The notes under the pieces were generated by a model that was given only the letters and a program-made list of their open reading frames with translations, was not told the origin of the DNA and searched no databases. From an uncultured Ruminococcus sp. (GTDB lineage: Bacteria > Bacillota > Clostridia > Oscillospirales > Ruminococcaceae): a stretch of 64,000 nt of DNA. Position numbers and translations under genes: made by a program. Positions 62,077-64,000 of this stretch are shown one piece after another. Within the stretch, counting starts at the first letter, position 1; every line of letters starts with the position of its first letter. The DNA is taken from assembly GCA_902788785.1 (NCBI GenBank), contig CADALT010000001.1, positions 186,001 to 250,000 of the forward strand. Reading direction: 5' to 3'.

Positions 62077-63408
62077 TCAGTTCAGCTTAGCTTCGAGTTC
62101 AGCCTTCTGTGACTCGTAGCCGGGCTTGCCCAGCAGTGCGAACATATTCTTCTTGTAGCTCTCTACACCGGGCTGATTGAAGGGATTAACACCCAGCATA
62201 TAACCCGAGATAGCGCAAGCCTTCTCAAAGAAGTAAATGAGTTCACCGAGGTTCTCCTCATCGGGCTTGTCAACATCGATAACGATATTGGGAACGCCGC
62301 CCTCAGTATGAGCAAGTATTGTGCCCTCGAAAGCTTTCTGGTTAACGACAGACATATTCTGGTCTGCCAGGAAATTCAGACCGTCTCTGTTCTCAGCATC
62401 CTTCTCAAGGAAGAAGTCCTGCTTGGGCTGTTTGAAATTAACAACTGTCTCAAACATGATCTTTGAACCATCCTGAATGAACTGACCCAGAGAATGCAGG
62501 TCAGTAGAGAAGGTTGCAGCAGAGGGGAAAATGCCCTTTGCATCCTTGCCTTCGCTCTCACCGAACAGCTGCTTGAACCATTCGCCCATCATCATGAAAG
62601 CGGGGTCGTAAGAAACCAGCATCTCAACGCTCTTACCCTTTCTATAAAGGATATTTCTTACAGCTGCATACTTATAGCAGTCATTATTATCATCGGAAGA
62701 ATACTTCTTCTGACCATTCTGAGCGCCCTTCATGAGTGCATCTATATCGCAGCCTGCAACAGCTATAGGCAGCAGACCAACTGCCGTCAGCACGGAAAAT
62801 CTACCGCCGACATCATCGGGAACTACGAATGTCTCATAGCCCATCTCATCGGAAAGCTCTTTGAGTGTGCCCTTAGCCTTATCGGTCGTAGCGAAGATAC
62901 GCTCCTTAGCCTCATCCTTGCCGTACTTATCTTCCAGCAGCTTCTTGAATACTCTGAAAGCCAGAGCAGGCTCTGTAGTAGTACCGGACTTGGAAATTAC
63001 ATTAACGCAGATATCCTTGCCCTCACAAATGGACAGCACCTCGTTAAGATAAGTTGAACTAATATTATTTCCCACGAAATAGATATCGGGGGTATCCTTC
63101 TTGAGGTTGTTGTAGAATGGCGACTTGAGCAGCTCGATAGCAGCTCTTGCGCCCAGATAAGAACCGCCTATACCGATAACTACCAGTATATCAGCCTTAT
63201 CCTTGATCTTCTTTGCAGCAGCCTTGATCCTTGCAAACTCTTCCTTATCATAGTCGGTAGGAAGCTCCACCCAACCCAGGAAATCATTGCCGGGACCATT
63301 CTTTGCAGCAAGAGTCTGATGAGCAGCTGTAACTGCGGGAGCTATAGCATCGAACTCATGATCTGCTACAAAACCATCAAGATATTTTGTTCTTAAAGTA
63401 AGTGACAT
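62077..63408 (-). CDS. pgi: Glucose-6-phosphate isomerase
   Basis: 443 residues, the short bacterial form. Sugar-phosphate blocks: [58 protein letters not shown] and the catalytic Lys/His region [12 protein letters not shown] and [17 protein letters not shown]. It interconverts glucose 6-phosphate and fructose 6-phosphate. Monocistronic, with a TTGCAA-TATAAT promoter close upstream. Confidence 0.98.
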   Translation of the reverse strand: MSLTLRTKYLDGFVADHEFDAIAPAVTAAHQTLAAKNGPGNDFLGWVELPTDYDKEEFARIKAAAKKIKDKADILVVIGIGGSYLGARAAIELLKSPFYNNLKKDTPDIYFVGNNISSTYLNEVLSICEGKDICVNVISKSGTTTEPALAFRVFKKLLEDKYGKDEAKERIFATTDKAKGTLKELSDEMGYETFVVPDDVGGRFSVLTAVGLLPIAVAGCDIDALMKGAQNGQKKYSSDDNNDCYKYAAVRNILYRKGKSVEMLVSYDPAFMMMGEWFKQLFGESEGKDAKGIFPSAATFSTDLHSLGQFIQDGSKIMFETVVNFKQPKQDFFLEKDAENRDGLNFLADQNMSVVNQKAFEGTILAHTEGGVPNIVIDVDKPDEENLGELIYFFEKACAISGYMLGVNPFNQPGVESYKKNMFALLGKPGYESQKAELEAKLN

Positions 63409-63442
63409 TTTAGATCAGCCTTTCTATAAATTGCTTTAATTT

Positions 63443-63471
63443 ATTATACAATATTTTTCTGAACTTTGCAA
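63443..63471 (-). promoter_or_regulatory. Promoter of pgi
   Basis: Minus-strand TTGCAA (63471-63466), 17-base spacer, TATAAT (63448-63443). Confidence 0.75.
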
Positions 63472-63521
63472 GCAATTTCAAGGCGCGTCGTCACTTTTGT
63501 ATATTATCAACAATTTCATTT

Positions 63522-64000
63522 TCACATTTTTAGAAAATACAGCAACATCTTCCTTAAACAAAATGCAAAGCTGATCTCCTTGACACTTTCATTCGTTAAT
63601 AGATCAGCCTGAAATACAGTATCTTCCCCATCACGCACAACAAGTTTACCGCAGCATTTCCCCTTTTTTATAGGCGCTTTAAGAACTTCCTCGCAGGTCA
63701 TTTCGACATCAAAATCCTTTGAACTCCCCTTTTTGATGAGCACAGGGGTCATTTCACCGAAGGTCACGGGGACAGTTCTTTTCTCACCGCCCTCGACAGG
63801 CAGATCTTTTGTCATTTCATCATCGACCTCGGGAATATATACCGAAAAGCAATCGTAGCAGCTATCTATAAGATTTTTGGCTATATCTTCCAGATTATCC
63901 CTGCTGTCGCAGCCCAGCACAACTACAGCGATCTTCATACCTCGTTTTTCCGCTGTGAAAACACCGCATTCTCCGACATTTTCGGAACCGCAGGCTTTCA
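63522..64000 (-). CDS. D-alanyl-D-alanine carboxypeptidase DacA type, C-terminal part (partial)
   Basis: The frame stays open through the window edge: before the internal ATG at 63938 it reads VGECGVFTAEKRG, which matches the end of the penicillin-binding domain of DacA/PBP5-type enzymes (a CL-type motif before TAEKxGM). Then come IAVVVLGCDSRDNLEDIAKNLIDS, typical of DacA, and a PBP5-like C-terminal beta domain (KRTVPVTFGEMTPVLIKKG, EVLKAPIKKGKCCGKLVVRDG). The active-site SxxK, SxN and KTG lie off the window. So this is the 3' end of a longer gene and not a 138-residue protein. A C-terminal FCLRKMLLYFLKM membrane anchor is plausible. Confidence 0.8.
   Translation of the reverse strand, partial: KACGSENVGECGVFTAEKRGMKIAVVVLGCDSRDNLEDIAKNLIDSCYDCFSVYIPEVDDEMTKDLPVEGGEKRTVPVTFGEMTPVLIKKGSSKDFDVEMTCEEVLKAPIKKGKCCGKLVVRDGEDTVFQADLLTNESVKEISFAFCLRKMLLYFLKM

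Noticed and set aside
1-64000. CRISPR array, insertion sequence, prophage, integron or tRNA gene
   Set aside because: I read both strands for repeat-spacer runs, transposase or integrase proteins, tRNA cloverleaf cores and att-like repeats and found none that stand up.

Overview
The window looks like a chromosomal segment of a Ruminococcus-type rumen or gut Firmicute, closest in flavour to R. albus or R. flavefaciens. The grounds are a dockerin-tailed cell-wall enzyme beside a cohesin-like, sortase-type surface protein, Gram-positive PolC, a Phe T-box leader, moderate-to-low GC, strong AGGAGG ribosome sites and many TTGACA-17-TATAAT promoters. No rRNA, tRNA, CRISPR array, insertion sequence or prophage was seen. 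Most of the sequence is on the minus strand and is compact housekeeping DNA, with accessory genes threaded through the operons.

Layout. Positions 1-4000: the tail of a plus-strand gene, then a minus-strand cluster with a zinc phospholipase C-like protein, a flavin reductase-like protein, small membrane proteins and a zinc-ribbon membrane protein interrupted by an in-frame TGA. 4100-9500: a divergent pair, a cohesin-like wall-anchored protein and a dockerin-bearing glucosaminidase, then a protein built from seven tandem zinc ribbons. 9500-20700: a Ter stress-response cluster transcribed YceG-like, TelA, TerD, TerD, Ca2+ P-type ATPase, PRTase/TRSP, StiP-like PRTase, HAD phosphatase. 20800-22900: iron-sulfur flavoprotein, PdaA-like deacetylase lipoprotein, IreB. 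22900-28600: a T-box-led operon, methyltransferase-pheS-two membrane paralogs-pheT. 28700-32100: lipoprotein, flavodoxin, two unrecognised proteins. 32100-43200: a histidine operon (hisZ, G, D, B, H, F, I, E) with at least seven non-his genes or remnants inserted, and neither hisA nor hisC present. 43300-55300: the conserved operon pyrH-frr-uppS-cdsA-dxr-rseP-ispG-polC with an ADP-ribosylglycohydrolase inserted. 55300-60700: der-plsY-three accessory genes-gpsA-yjbQ. 60700-64000: DUF177-rpmF, a small P-loop protein, pgi, and the 3' part of a DacA-type carboxypeptidase cut by the window edge.

How the genes work together. The pyrH operon joins UMP synthesis, ribosome recycling, MEP isoprenoid synthesis (Dxr, IspG), undecaprenyl and CDP-diacylglycerol lipid carriers, membrane proteolysis and replication. 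Der, PlsY and GpsA link ribosome assembly to phospholipid synthesis. The Ter cluster probably couples Ca2+-binding TerD proteins with Ca2+ export and synthesis of an unknown nucleoside-like metabolite. The most notable points are the Ter cluster's composition, the T-box over a methyltransferase-first phe operon with two membrane genes between pheS and pheT, the cohesin/dockerin pair sharing a palindromic motif in its intergenic region, and the seven-ribbon protein. Three gene lesions (two in-frame TGA codons and one homopolymer frameshift) may be real decay or sequence errors.
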